This document shows positions 7,022 through 15,477 of a stretch of DNA of 56,990 nucleotides, in pieces (positions within the stretch are counted from its first letter, which is position 1; each line of letters starts with the position of its first letter). Source of the DNA: Caballeronia glebae (GTDB taxonomy: Bacteria; Pseudomonadota; Gammaproteobacteria; Burkholderiales; Burkholderiaceae). The notes below the pieces were generated by a model. The model searched no databases. It saw nothing but the letters and a program-made list of their open reading frames with translations, and was not told where the DNA came from. The stretch lies in contig NZ_FCOJ02000048.1 in NCBI RefSeq assembly GCF_001545035.1, positions 1 through 56,990 of the forward strand, in the 5' to 3' direction. The position numbers and the translations under genes are program-made.

Positions 7022-9307
7022 TCACTGCCGCACGCAATCGACGAAATACTCGATGCGCCCGTTGATCATCTCGCCGACCAGACCGTGGATGTCCGTATGG
7101 AAGCCCGGGAAACGCTCGTTGAACTCGCGCGCGAAACGCAGATAATCGACGATCGTGCGATTGAAACGCTCGCCCGGAATCAGGAGCGGAATGCCCGGCG
7201 GATACGGCGTCAGAAGGATCGACGTCACGCGCCCTTCCAGTTCGTCGATAGGCACGCGATCGATCTCGCGGTGCGCGAGCTTGGCGAACGCCTCTGACGG
7301 TTTCATCGCCGGCTCCATGCTCGACAGATACATCTCGGTCGTCAGGCGCGCGATATTGTTCGCGCGATAGACGCTGTGAATCTGCTCGCACAGATCGCGC
7401 AAGCCGATGCGCTCATACGACGGATGCTGCGCGACGAACTCCGGCAGCACGCGCCACAACGGCTGATTGTTGTCGTAGTCGTCCTTGAACTGCTGGAGTT
7501 CCGTGACCATCGAGTTCCAGCGGCCCTTGGTGATGCCGATCGTGAACATGATGAAGAACGAGTAAAGCCCCGTCTTCTCCACGATGATGCCGTGCTCCGC
7601 CAGATACTTCGTGACGATCGCGGCCGGAATGCCCGACTCGCCGAACTCGCCGTCCACGTTCAGCCCGGGCGTGATGATCGTCGCCTTGATCGGGTCGAGC
7701 ATGTTGAAGCCTTCGGCGAGCGGGCCGAAACCGTGCCAGCGGTCGTTGGGCTTCAGAACCCAGTCCTCGCGGTCGCCGATGCCCTCTTCCGCGAGCGCGT
7801 CCGGTCCCCAGACCTTGAAGAACCAGTCGTCGCCGTATTCGTCATCGACCTTGCGCATCGCGCGGCGGAAATCGAGCGCCTCCGCAATCGACTCTTCCAC
7901 GAGCGCCTCGCCGCCCGGCGCTTCCATCATCGCGGCCGCGACGTCGCACGACGCGATGATCGCGTATTGCGGCGACGTCGACGTGTGCATCAGATACGCC
8001 TCGTTGAAGCGATGACGGTCGAAGGTGCTGTTCTCGCTGTCCTGCACGAGAATCTGCGACGCCTGCGAGATGCCCGCGAGCAGCTTGTGCGTGGAATGCG
8101 TCGCGAACACGAGCGCGCCGGTGCGCGGACGGCCCGCGCCGATCGCGTGCATGTCCTGATAGAACGAGTGGAACTCGGCGTGCGGCAACCAGGCTTCGTC
8201 GAAGTGCAGCGTGTCGAGCATGTCGCCGAGCAGATCCTTGATCATTTCGACGTTGTAGACGACGCCGTCGTAGGTGCTCTGCGTGATCGTCAGAATGCGC
8301 GGCTTGACCTTCGGGTTCTTCGCCAGCGCTTCGCGCGCGAACGGATTCGCCTCGATCTTCCTGCGGATATTCTCCGGCTTGAACTCGTCGCGCGGAATCG
8401 GCCCGATGATGCCGAAGTGATTGCGCGTCGGCGTGAGGAAGACGGGAATCGCGCCGGTCATCGTGATCGCGTGGAGGATCGACTTGTGGCAGTTGCGATC
8501 GACCAGCACGATGTCGCCCGGCGCGACGGTCGCATGCCACACGATCTTGTTCGACGTGGACGTACCGTTGGTCACGAAAAAGAGATGATCCGCGCCGAAA
8601 ATGCGCGCGGCGTTACGCTCGGACGCCGCGACCGGGCCGGTGTGATCCAGCAGTTGCCCCAGTTCCTCGACCGCGTTGCAGACGTCCGCGCGCAGCATGT
8701 TTTCGCCGAAGAACTGGTGGAACATCTGCCCGAGCGGATTCTTCAGGAACGCGACGCCGCCCGAGTGCCCCGGGCAGTGCCACGAATACGAACCTTCGTC
8801 CGCGTACTGCACGAGTTCCTTGAAGAACGGCGGCGCGAGCGCATCGAGATAAACCTTCGCTTCGCGGATCACGTGACGCGCGACGAATTCCGGCGTGTCC
8901 TCGAACATGTGGATGAAGCCGTGCAACTCGCGCAGGATGTCGTTCGGCAAGTGGCGCGAGGTGCGCGTCTCGCCGTACAGGAAGATGGGGATATCCGCGT
9001 TGCGGCGGCGCACGGCGTTGATGAACGCACGCAGCGCCACGATCGCCGAGGCGAGTTCCGGTGTATCGCCTTCCACGACGACGTTATCGGCGTAAGGCAA
9101 CAGTTCGTCGTCATCGATCGACAGGATGAAACACGACGCGCGGCTCGACTGCTGCGCGAACGCGGCGAGATCGCCGTAGCTCGTCAGGCCGAGGACTTCG
9201 GCGCCTTCTTTCTCGATCGCCTCGGCAAGTGCCCGGATGCCGGAACCCGAGATGTTCTCGGAGCGAAAGTCTTCGTCGATGATGACGACGGGGAAGCGGA
9301 ACTTCAT
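7022..9307 (-). CDS. PLP-dependent Orn/Lys/Arg decarboxylase (biodegradative, group III type)
   Basis: This enzyme decarboxylates a basic amino acid to a polyamine precursor (agmatine, cadaverine or putrescine). At 761 residues it is closest in length to AdiA (about 755). Seen: an N-terminal receiver-like wing domain (residues about 1-130), WHCPGHSGG in the PLP domain, TNGTSTSNK, DRNCHKS, and the Schiff-base lysine in THSTHKLLAGISQAS (Lys at about 408). Substrate specificity cannot be read from sequence alone. The ATG at 9307 follows GGAG at 9 bases. It lies downstream of dcd, with a hairpin in its leader. Convergent to gstA. Confidence 0.92.
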   Translation of the reverse strand: MKFRFPVVIIDEDFRSENISGSGIRALAEAIEKEGAEVLGLTSYGDLAAFAQQSSRASCFILSIDDDELLPYADNVVVEGDTPELASAIVALRAFINAVRRRNADIPIFLYGETRTSRHLPNDILRELHGFIHMFEDTPEFVARHVIREAKVYLDALAPPFFKELVQYADEGSYSWHCPGHSGGVAFLKNPLGQMFHQFFGENMLRADVCNAVEELGQLLDHTGPVAASERNAARIFGADHLFFVTNGTSTSNKIVWHATVAPGDIVLVDRNCHKSILHAITMTGAIPVFLTPTRNHFGIIGPIPRDEFKPENIRRKIEANPFAREALAKNPKVKPRILTITQSTYDGVVYNVEMIKDLLGDMLDTLHFDEAWLPHAEFHSFYQDMHAIGAGRPRTGALVFATHSTHKLLAGISQASQILVQDSENSTFDRHRFNEAYLMHTSTSPQYAIIASCDVAAAMMEAPGGEALVEESIAEALDFRRAMRKVDDEYGDDWFFKVWGPDALAEEGIGDREDWVLKPNDRWHGFGPLAEGFNMLDPIKATIITPGLNVDGEFGESGIPAAIVTKYLAEHGIIVEKTGLYSFFIMFTIGITKGRWNSMVTELQQFKDDYDNNQPLWRVLPEFVAQHPSYERIGLRDLCEQIHSVYRANNIARLTTEMYLSSMEPAMKPSEAFAKLAHREIDRVPIDELEGRVTSILLTPYPPGIPLLIPGERFNRTIVDYLRFAREFNERFPGFHTDIHGLVGEMINGRIEYFVDCVRQ

Positions 9308-9330
9308 GGGGCGAATCTCCAAATGGAAAC

Positions 9331-9367
9331 GACCGCTGCCCGGGAAGCAATCCCGGAGCCAGCGGTC
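9331..9367 (-). promoter_or_regulatory. Long hairpin in the leader of the decarboxylase gene
   Basis: GACCGCTG (9331-9338) pairs with CAGCGGTC (9360-9367), and inside it CCGGGA (9340-9345) pairs with TCCCGG (9351-9356). The structure ends 23 bases upstream of the decarboxylase ATG and lies 46 bases after the dcd stop. On the minus strand it is followed by GTTTCC, a weak terminator tail, so it could end dcd transcription or act as an attenuator. Confidence 0.5.
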
Positions 9368-9413
9368 TTTCGACAAGCGTTTGCCGTGTGCGTTGCTAAA
9401 AGCGCGGCGACGA

Positions 9414-9983
9414 TCAGGTTTTGGGCAGCGTCACGCCGTGCTGTCCCTGGTACTTCCCGCCGCGATCCGCGTACGACGTCTCACAGATTTCGTCGCTTTC
9501 GAAGAACAGGACTTGAGCGACGCCTTCGTTCGCGTAGATTTTGGCAGGCAAAGGTGTCGTATTCGAGAATTCGAGCGTGACATAACCTTCCCATTCCGGC
9601 TCGAACGGCGTCACGTTCACGATGATCCCGCAGCGCGCGTAGGTCGACTTGCCGAGACACACCGTCAAGCACGAGCGCGGAATGCGGAAATACTCGACCG
9701 TGCGCGCGAGCGCGAAAGAATTCGGCGGAATGATGCAGACATCGCCCTTGAAGTCGACGAACGATTTCTCGTCGAAATTCTTCGGATCGACGATGGTCGA
9801 ATTGATGTTGGTGAAAATCTTGAATTCGTCGGCGACGCGGATGTCGTAGCCGTAGCTCGACGTGCCGTAGCTCACGATCTTGCGGCCGTCCTCGGTCACG
9901 CGCACCTGATCGCGCACGAACGGCTCGATCATTTTGTGCTCTTCGGCCATGCGGCGAATCCACTTGTCGGACTTGATGCTCAT
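9414..9983 (-). CDS. dcd: dCTP deaminase
   Basis: This enzyme deaminates dCTP to dUTP, feeding dTMP synthesis. The 189 residues equal the usual size of the trimeric enzyme. Typical elements are SSYGYDIRV near residue 43, the nucleotide-binding GKSTYARCGIIVNVTPFEPEWEGYVTLEFSN (split here: GKSTYARCGI then EGYVTLEF, whose glutamate is the catalytic residue of the family), and YQGQHGV near the C-terminus. It starts at the ATG at 9983 and has a TAAAAT promoter element about 110 bases upstream. Confidence 0.96.
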   Translation of the reverse strand: MSIKSDKWIRRMAEEHKMIEPFVRDQVRVTEDGRKIVSYGTSSYGYDIRVADEFKIFTNINSTIVDPKNFDEKSFVDFKGDVCIIPPNSFALARTVEYFRIPRSCLTVCLGKSTYARCGIIVNVTPFEPEWEGYVTLEFSNTTPLPAKIYANEGVAQVLFFESDEICETSYADRGGKYQGQHGVTLPKT

Positions 9984-10092
9984 AGGGGACGCTACTCAAC
10001 GGTGAACGGCTCGGGTCTCGCGACCGCCGCCTATGGTGAAACGGGGCATGGCCGGCGGCGGTTTGCACCGCGCGGACCAGACGAAAGCGGGT

Positions 10093-10098
10093 ATTTTA
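10093..10098 (-). promoter_or_regulatory. Candidate -10 box of dcd
   Basis: On the minus strand this reads TAAAAT (GCGTAAAATACC), about 110 bases upstream of the dcd start. No convincing -35 box is seen. Confidence 0.45.
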
Positions 10099-10140
10099 CG
10101 CGATCGGGCCGCCGCGCCGCGCGCGACGCGAACGGGGCGG

Positions 10141-10674
10141 CTAGCGCCGGATCACGCCGCAAGCGAGCGCGGGGCCCACGTTATGCGGCGCGTTCGCGTA
10201 CGGGTCCATTGCTTCGCGATGCAACATGATCGCGCGGGAAATGATCGAGCGCACGCCGTCGAGCGAGACATCGGTCGCCACGATGAAGCCCGTCGCCGCG
10301 CCGGTCGCGTCCGCGTGGATATTGCCGAGCTCGCCTTCGAGCCGCGAAACCGTCCTTCTGCGATCCGAAGGCAGCGCGAACACCGGGCTCGCGTCCTGCT
10401 CGCTGACCGCGATGCAGTCGCCGCGCTCGTGCACGGTCAGCGCGTGATCGCTGTTCGGCGGCATGTCGGTGAGGTTGTAGGAAACCTGCACGCCGTCCGC
10501 GCGCTCGATCAGCGTGACGGTGCCGCGCGTCGCGTTTCCGGGCGTAGGCTGGAGCACCGCGTCCGCGCGCTTTTCGTGATTCTGGAAGAAGAGCCCGCAA
10601 CCGCTCAGCATGACGCTGCAAGCGGCCATCGCGATCGAGGCGTAAAGCGCCCTTCCGTCGAATCTGTGTCTCAT
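10141..10674 (-). CDS. Degenerate Cu/Zn superoxide dismutase-like lipoprotein
   Basis: A 177-residue lipoprotein: a hydrophobic leader followed by lipobox LSGC with Cys26. The body follows the bacterial Cu/Zn-SOD fold (GTVTLIERADGVQVSYNL, VHERGDC, LGNIHADATGAA, IMLHRE, ACGVI), and both disulfide cysteines (HERGDC and LACGVI) remain. However, the first histidine of the HxH copper pair is missing (ALTVH), the GGHFNP/GHYDP zinc-ligand segment is absent, and the active-site arginine before ACGVI is replaced. It probably binds no complete metal pair and is unlikely to be an active SOD. The ATG at 10674 follows AGAGG at a good distance. Confidence 0.8.
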   Translation of the reverse strand: MRHRFDGRALYASIAMAACSVMLSGCGLFFQNHEKRADAVLQPTPGNATRGTVTLIERADGVQVSYNLTDMPPNSDHALTVHERGDCIAVSEQDASPVFALPSDRRRTVSRLEGELGNIHADATGAATGFIVATDVSLDGVRSIISRAIMLHREAMDPYANAPHNVGPALACGVIRR

Positions 10675-10793
10675 GCGATCCTCTCGACGGCCCGCGCACG
10701 CCCAGTGCGTCCGCGTTGCCGTGCATCGAAGGCGACATGATACCGCGAGCCGCATCGCACAAGGCTCGCGCAGATTTGATCGAATGCTCGAAA

Positions 10794-11882
10794 TCAGGTG
10801 TTCTGCACGACGATGCTCGGAAACTTCGAGGTCATGTCGCGCTGACGCTCGGCAATCGAGATCGCGACGCGCCGTGCAATCGCGCGATACATCTCCGCGA
10901 TGCGGCTCTCGGGCTGCGACACCACGGTCGGCTCGCCCGCGTCGGTGCGCTCGCGAATGGCGATATCGAGCGGCAAGGACCCAAGAATCTCGACGCCGTA
11001 CTCCTTCGCCATGCGCTCGCCGCCGCCCGCGCCGAAGATGTGCTCTTCGTGGCCGCAGTTCGAGCAGATGTGCGTGCTCATGTTCTCGACGATGCCGAGA
11101 ATCGGAATGCCGACCTTCTCGAACATCTTCAAGCCCTTCTTCGCGTCCAGCAGCGCGATGTCCTGCGGCGTCGTGACGATCACCGCGCCCGTGACCGGCA
11201 CCTTCTGCGAGAGCGTGAGCTGAATGTCGCCGGTGCCCGGCGGCATGTCGACGACGAGGTAATCGAGATCCTTCCAGTTGGTTTGACGCAGTAATTGTTC
11301 GAGCGCGGAAGTGACCATCGGGCCGCGCCAGACCATCGGATTGTCCTGCTCGATCAGAAAGCCGATCGAATTCGCCTGGATGCCGTGGCCTTCGAGCGGA
11401 TTCATCGTCTGGTTGTCGGGCGATTCGGGACGGCCGGTGATGCCGAGCATCATCGGTAGCGAGGGACCGTAGATGTCCGCGTCCAGCATGCCGACCGATG
11501 CGCCCTCGGCCGCGAGCGCGAGCGCGAGATTCGCGGCCGTCGTGCTCTTGCCGACGCCACCCTTGCCCGACGCCACCGCGATGATGTTCTTGACGTTCGG
11601 CAGCAGTTTCACGCCGCGCTGCACCGCATGCGCGACGACCTGCGACGAAACGTCCACGTTCACGTTCGCGACGCCGGCAACTTGCCGCAGCGCACCTTCC
11701 ACTTGTTCGCGGATCGCGCCGAACTGCGTTTTCGCCGGATAGCCGAGCACGACGCTCACCGCGACGTTGGCCCCGTCGACGGCGACATTGCGAATGCTTT
11801 TCAGATCAACGAACTTGCGGTTGGTATTCGGATCGGTCAGTGTGGCGAGGGCGGCGTCGATCTTCGCGCGGTCAATGCTCAT
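10794..11882 (-). CDS. apbC: Iron-sulfur cluster carrier ATPase ApbC/Mrp
   Basis: A 362-residue P-loop ATPase that carries and transfers [4Fe-4S] clusters in the cytoplasm. An N-terminal MIP18/DUF59 domain (residues about 1-85) precedes the deviant Walker A motif GKGGVGKST at 106-114. DADIYGPSLPMMLG and VVDMPPGTGD are diagnostic of the Mrp family, and the cluster-binding pair CSNC follows in ENMSTHICSNCGHEEHIFG. The ATG at 11882 has GGAG 5 bases upstream. An apbC gene near metG is a common proteobacterial arrangement. Confidence 0.95.
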   Translation of the reverse strand: MSIDRAKIDAALATLTDPNTNRKFVDLKSIRNVAVDGANVAVSVVLGYPAKTQFGAIREQVEGALRQVAGVANVNVDVSSQVVAHAVQRGVKLLPNVKNIIAVASGKGGVGKSTTAANLALALAAEGASVGMLDADIYGPSLPMMLGITGRPESPDNQTMNPLEGHGIQANSIGFLIEQDNPMVWRGPMVTSALEQLLRQTNWKDLDYLVVDMPPGTGDIQLTLSQKVPVTGAVIVTTPQDIALLDAKKGLKMFEKVGIPILGIVENMSTHICSNCGHEEHIFGAGGGERMAKEYGVEILGSLPLDIAIRERTDAGEPTVVSQPESRIAEMYRAIARRVAISIAERQRDMTSKFPSIVVQNT

Positions 11883-12059
11883 CGAAACTCCATGGTACGG
11901 TTGTTGCTTACGCGCACCGGCGCGCGACAACAAACTGAGGAAATTGAAAATAATTGTTAGCGCGATTGCGTTGTGACGCGCGCGCATTGCACTATGCCGC
12001 TGCAAATCTTTCCGGGGACGCATCGCGCCGGGCGGCCGGACGCTTCTCTCAATATTGTA

Positions 12060-12083
12060 GAGGCTCGCCCGGAGGCTCGTCCG
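12060..12083. repeat. Tandem 12-bp duplication upstream of the OmpA-like gene
   Basis: GAGGCTCGCCCG is followed immediately by GAGGCTCGTCCG (one mismatch), about 60 bases before the lipoprotein gene. It may be an operator pair or a replication slip. Confidence 0.5.
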
Positions 12084-12145
12084 AAGACCCTTTCGCACTG
12101 TCGGCCCCATTGGCCGAACGCTTGTTGAATTAAAGGAGCTCGAAC

Positions 12146-12802
12146 ATGAATTCTAAGTTGATGACCCGCCTTTCCGTCGTTGCCCTGGTGGGTGCCCTTC
12201 TCGCCGGCTGTCAAACGACCCAAGGCACAGACACCGCAGTCGGCACCGGCGCGGGCGCGGCAACCGGCGCGGCGATCGGCGCGATCTTCGGCGGCGGCAA
12301 GGGCGCGGCGATCGGCGCGGCAGCTGGCGCGGCGACGGGCGGCATCGTCGGCTACAACTGGCAGTCGATCAAGAACAAGATCTCGGGCGACTCGAAGGGC
12401 ACCGGCACGAAAGTGACCGAGCAGCAAGACGGCTCGCTCAAGGTGAACATTCCGAACTCGATTTCCTTCGACACGAACAGCTACGCGATCAAGCCGTCGT
12501 TCGATCCGGTGCTGAACTCCGTCACGCAGACCATGCAGCAGCATCCGGAACTGATCGCGAGCGTGATCGGCTATACGGATAACACGGGTCAGCCGGCGTA
12601 CAACCAGACGCTCTCGCAGAACCGCGCGCAGAGCGTCGCGTCGTACATCGCGACGCATGGCGTCGCCGGACAGCGCCTTGCGGCGTCGGGCATGGGCCAG
12701 AATCAGCCGATCGCGGACAACTCGACGGAAGCCGGCCGCGCCGAAAACCGTCGCGTGGAAATCTATCTGCGCGCCACGGCGCAGCCGGGTCAATCTCAGT
12801 AA
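12146..12802 (+). CDS. OmpA-family outer-membrane lipoprotein (YiaD-like)
   Basis: A 218-residue lipoprotein. A signal peptide ends in lipobox LAGC with Cys22. Next comes a glycine-zipper region rich in GAGAATGAAIG and GAAIGAAAGAATGG repeats (residues about 33-70), then a C-terminal OmpA-like peptidoglycan-binding domain (residues about 100-210) with GYTDNTGQ, LSQNRAQSVASYI and ENRRVEIYL. It probably anchors the outer membrane to the cell wall. Strong ribosome site AAAGGAG precedes the ATG. It is divergent from apbC and is followed by a candidate small RNA. Confidence 0.92.
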   Translation: MNSKLMTRLSVVALVGALLAGCQTTQGTDTAVGTGAGAATGAAIGAIFGGGKGAAIGAAAGAATGGIVGYNWQSIKNKISGDSKGTGTKVTEQQDGSLKVNIPNSISFDTNSYAIKPSFDPVLNSVTQTMQQHPELIASVIGYTDNTGQPAYNQTLSQNRAQSVASYIATHGVAGQRLAASGMGQNQPIADNSTEAGRAENRRVEIYLRATAQPGQSQ

Positions 12803-12886
12803 GCGCCTGATTTAAAAGAGGATCGTGCCGCCGCACAGGCGGTGGCCGAACATGGAACGAGCGGCGTCCAGTCGCCTCAAAAAAAT

Positions 12887-13005
12887 TTGAACCTTGGACG
12901 CAATACCGCTGTCTGTCCTTACGGTAGGTGGATGGCGACGCCATCACCTGCCATTCTCCTCTTGTCGTTGTTGCTCCGGGGCCCGATTGGACCCCGGTTT
13001 TTTTT
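12887..13005 (+). ncRNA. Candidate Hfq-type small RNA (5' end uncertain)
   Basis: The stretch 12803-13262 holds no convincing protein gene. It contains an ordered RNA architecture: a 13-bp stem-loop GGTAGGTG[G]ATGGC (12923-12936) with GCCATCACCTGCC (12940-12952), one bulge and one wobble; an unpaired pyrimidine-rich linker (12953-12975) that includes CTCCTCTT, complementary to Shine-Dalgarno sequences; then a terminator. TTGAAC (12887-12892) and TTGGAC (12894-12899) could be -35 boxes but no good -10 is visible, so the 5' end is a guess between about 12900 and 12922. It could instead be a long 3' UTR product of the OmpA-like gene. Confidence 0.5.
12976..13005 (+). terminator. Strong intrinsic terminator with eight T
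   Basis: CCGGGG (12976-12981) pairs with CCCCGG (12992-12997), followed directly by TTTTTTTT (12998-13005). It is the longest T tract seen at any terminator in the window and lies 174 bases beyond the OmpA-like stop codon. Confidence 0.9.
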
Positions 13006-13204
13006 GGCCGCTCGGAATGCAATTTCCGCGCTTCGCCCCACGCCACCTGCCCTCACGGATCATTTCGTTGGCGAGCAGGCAACGTCACGACCGATTACGC
13101 TTTCTCTGGCTTCGACGCCATCGGCACTTCGCGCCTTTATAGCCGCGACATAACAGCGATTCGCACCGCGCGACCACAAGTCTGCCCGCCTGTCCCCTCC
13201 CTGC

Positions 13205-13210
13205 TAAAAT
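13205..13210 (+). promoter_or_regulatory. Candidate -10 box of metG
   Basis: TAAAAT in CTGCTAAAATCG, about 53 bases before the metG ATG. The rest of 13006-13204 shows nothing I can assign. Confidence 0.5.
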
Positions 13211-13262
13211 CGAAGCCCGCCTTTTTTCACAACCCCAAGCACTCCCACCGGGCCGCGCCTTT

Positions 13263-15398
13263 ATGTCAGCACCGATTTCAGCCACTGCCCCCGCCGCGCC
13301 TGCCGCCCAAAACGGCGGCCGCCAGGTCCTCGTCACGTCCGCGTTGCCGTATGCGAACGGTCAGATTCATATCGGCCACATGGTCGAGTACATTCAGACG
13401 GATATCTGGGTTCGGACGCTGCGAATGCATGGCCACGAGGTCTACTACGTCGGCGCGGACGACACCCACGGCACGCCGGTCATGCTGCGCGCCGAGAAGG
13501 AAGGCATCACGCCGAAACAGCTGATCGAGCGCGTGTGGAAAGAGCACAAGCGCGATTTCGACAGCTTCGGCATCTCGTTCGACAACTACTATTCGACCGA
13601 TGCCGAGGAAAACCGCGTCCTCTGCAATACGATCTACGGCGCGCTCCAGCAAGCAGGCCTGATCGAGGCGCGCGACATTGAACAAGCCTACGATCCAGTG
13701 AAGGAAATGTTCCTGCCGGACCGTTTCATCAAGGGCGAGTGCCCGAAGTGCGGCGCCAAGGATCAGTACGGCGACAACTGCGAAGTCTGCGGCTCGACCT
13801 ATCAGCCGACCGAACTCATCAATCCGTATTCGGTCGTCTCGGGCGCGACGCCCATCCGCAAGACATCGACGCACTACTTCTTCAAGCTCTCCGACCCGCG
13901 CTGCGAGGAATTCCTGCGCGCCTGGGTGAGCGGTCTCGCGCAGCCCGAAGCCACCAACAAAATGCGCGAATGGCTGGGCGACAAGGGCGAAGCCAAGCTC
14001 GCCGACTGGGACATTTCGCGCGACGCGCCGTACTTCGGCTTCGAAATTCCCGGTGCGCCGGGCAAGTACTTCTACGTCTGGGTCGATGCCCCTGTCGGCT
14101 ATTACGCGAGCTTCAAGAATCTCGCGGACCGCATTGGCGTGGATTTCGGCGAATGGGTGAAGCCCGGCTCGAAGGCCGAGCAGTATCACTTCATCGGCAA
14201 GGACATTCTGTATTTCCATACGCTGTTCTGGCCGGCGATGCTCGAATTCTCCGGCCATCGCACGCCGACGAACGTGTTCGCGCACGGCTTTCTGACCGTC
14301 GACGGCGCGAAAATGTCGAAGTCGCGCGGCACGTTCATCACCGCGCAGAGCGTGATCGACACGGGCATCAATCCCGAGTGGCTGCGCTACTACTTCGCCG
14401 CGAAGCTCAACAGCACGATGGAAGACATCGACCTGAACCTCGACGATTTCCAGGCGCGCGTGAACAGCGATCTCGTCGGCAAGTACGTGAACATCGCGAG
14501 CCGCGCGGCGGGCTTTCTCATCAAGCGCTTCGACGGCCGCGTGCAAGATAGCGCGATGCATCATCCGCTGATCGCGCAACTGCGTTCGGCGGTTCCGCAG
14601 ATCGCCGACTACTACGAGTCGCGCGAATACGGCCGCGCGCTGCGCACGACGATGGAACTCGCCGATACCGTCAACGCCTACGTCGATACCGCGAAGCCGT
14701 GGGACCAGGCGAAGGACCCGGCGAACGCCGTTGCGCTGCACGAAACCTGCAGCGTGAGCCTCGAAGCGTTCCGCCTGCTGTCGCTCGCGCTGAAGCCGGT
14801 TCTGCCGAAGCTGGTGGAATCGGTGGAATCGTTCCTCGGCATCGCGCCGCTCGTCTGGGCCGATGCCGCCAGGCCGCTGTCGTCGGCCAGCGCGATCAAC
14901 GCGTACAAGCATCTGACGACGCGCGTCGATCCGAAGCAGATCGAGGCGTTGCTGGCCGCGAATCGCGAATCGCTGCAAACGGGCGCGGACGCCGCGGCCG
15001 TCGCGGCTCCGGCAAAGGCTGCGGCGAAAGCGCCAGCGAAGAAAGAGGAAGAGCCGGGCGTGATCTCGATCGACGACTTCGCGAAGATTGATCTGCGTAT
15101 CGCGAAAATCGTCGATTGCAAGGCCGTCGAGGGTTCCGACAAGCTGCTGCAACTCACGCTCGATATCGGCGAGGACAAGACGCGCAATGTGTTCTCGGGC
15201 ATCCAGTCGGCGTATCAGCCGCAGGATCTGATCGGCAAGCTGACCGTGATGGTCGTGAACCTCGCACCGCGCAAGATGAAGTTCGGTCTATCGGAAGGGA
15301 TGGTGCTGGCGGCGTCCGCCACGGATGAAAAAGCCGAACCGGGCCTTTACATTCTCGAACCGCATAGCGGCGCGAAGCCGGGCATGCGGGTGAAGTAA
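13263..15398 (+). CDS. metG: Methionyl-tRNA synthetase
   Basis: This class I synthetase charges tRNA-Met and initiator tRNA. The 711 residues contain the HIGH motif at 36-39 (PYANGQIHIGH), a zinc knuckle with CPKCGAKDQYGDNCEVCGS-like cysteines at about 160-178, KMSKS at about 350-354, an Ala/Lys-rich linker near 575-600, and a C-terminal EMAP-type tRNA-binding domain from about residue 605. This is the long, dimeric form of the enzyme. The ATG gives a slightly extended Ala/Pro-rich N-terminus and no strong ribosome site is seen. Confidence 0.97.
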   Translation: MSAPISATAPAAPAAQNGGRQVLVTSALPYANGQIHIGHMVEYIQTDIWVRTLRMHGHEVYYVGADDTHGTPVMLRAEKEGITPKQLIERVWKEHKRDFDSFGISFDNYYSTDAEENRVLCNTIYGALQQAGLIEARDIEQAYDPVKEMFLPDRFIKGECPKCGAKDQYGDNCEVCGSTYQPTELINPYSVVSGATPIRKTSTHYFFKLSDPRCEEFLRAWVSGLAQPEATNKMREWLGDKGEAKLADWDISRDAPYFGFEIPGAPGKYFYVWVDAPVGYYASFKNLADRIGVDFGEWVKPGSKAEQYHFIGKDILYFHTLFWPAMLEFSGHRTPTNVFAHGFLTVDGAKMSKSRGTFITAQSVIDTGINPEWLRYYFAAKLNSTMEDIDLNLDDFQARVNSDLVGKYVNIASRAAGFLIKRFDGRVQDSAMHHPLIAQLRSAVPQIADYYESREYGRALRTTMELADTVNAYVDTAKPWDQAKDPANAVALHETCSVSLEAFRLLSLALKPVLPKLVESVESFLGIAPLVWADAARPLSSASAINAYKHLTTRVDPKQIEALLAANRESLQTGADAAAVAAPAKAAAKAPAKKEEEPGVISIDDFAKIDLRIAKIVDCKAVEGSDKLLQLTLDIGEDKTRNVFSGIQSAYQPQDLIGKLTVMVVNLAPRKMKFGLSEGMVLAASATDEKAEPGLYILEPHSGAKPGMRVK

Positions 15399-15427
15399 GG
15401 CGCCGCATCGAAACGGCAGTTCGACAA

Positions 15428-15462
15428 CACGAAGGGCACGCGAATCGCGTGCCCTTCGTGTT
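15428..15462. terminator. Bidirectional hairpin between metG and tamB
   Basis: Perfect 16-bp stem ACACGAAGGGCACGCG (15428-15443) with CGCGTGCCCTTCGTGT (15447-15462), loop AAT. It sits between convergent stop codons; T tails are short on both sides. Confidence 0.75.
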
Positions 15463-15477
15463 TGCAGGCGCGTGAGT

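Noticed and set aside
7376..9580. A 734-codon open frame opposite the decarboxylase
   Set aside because: Arg/Asp/Val-rich shadow of a gene with a clear PLP site on the other strand.
13085..13336. Possible 83-codon minus-strand gene upstream of metG
   Set aside because: It overlaps the metG promoter and start, lacks a ribosome site and has no recognisable sequence.
13278..15152. A 624-codon open frame opposite metG
   Set aside because: Antisense shadow with biased composition; metG is secure.
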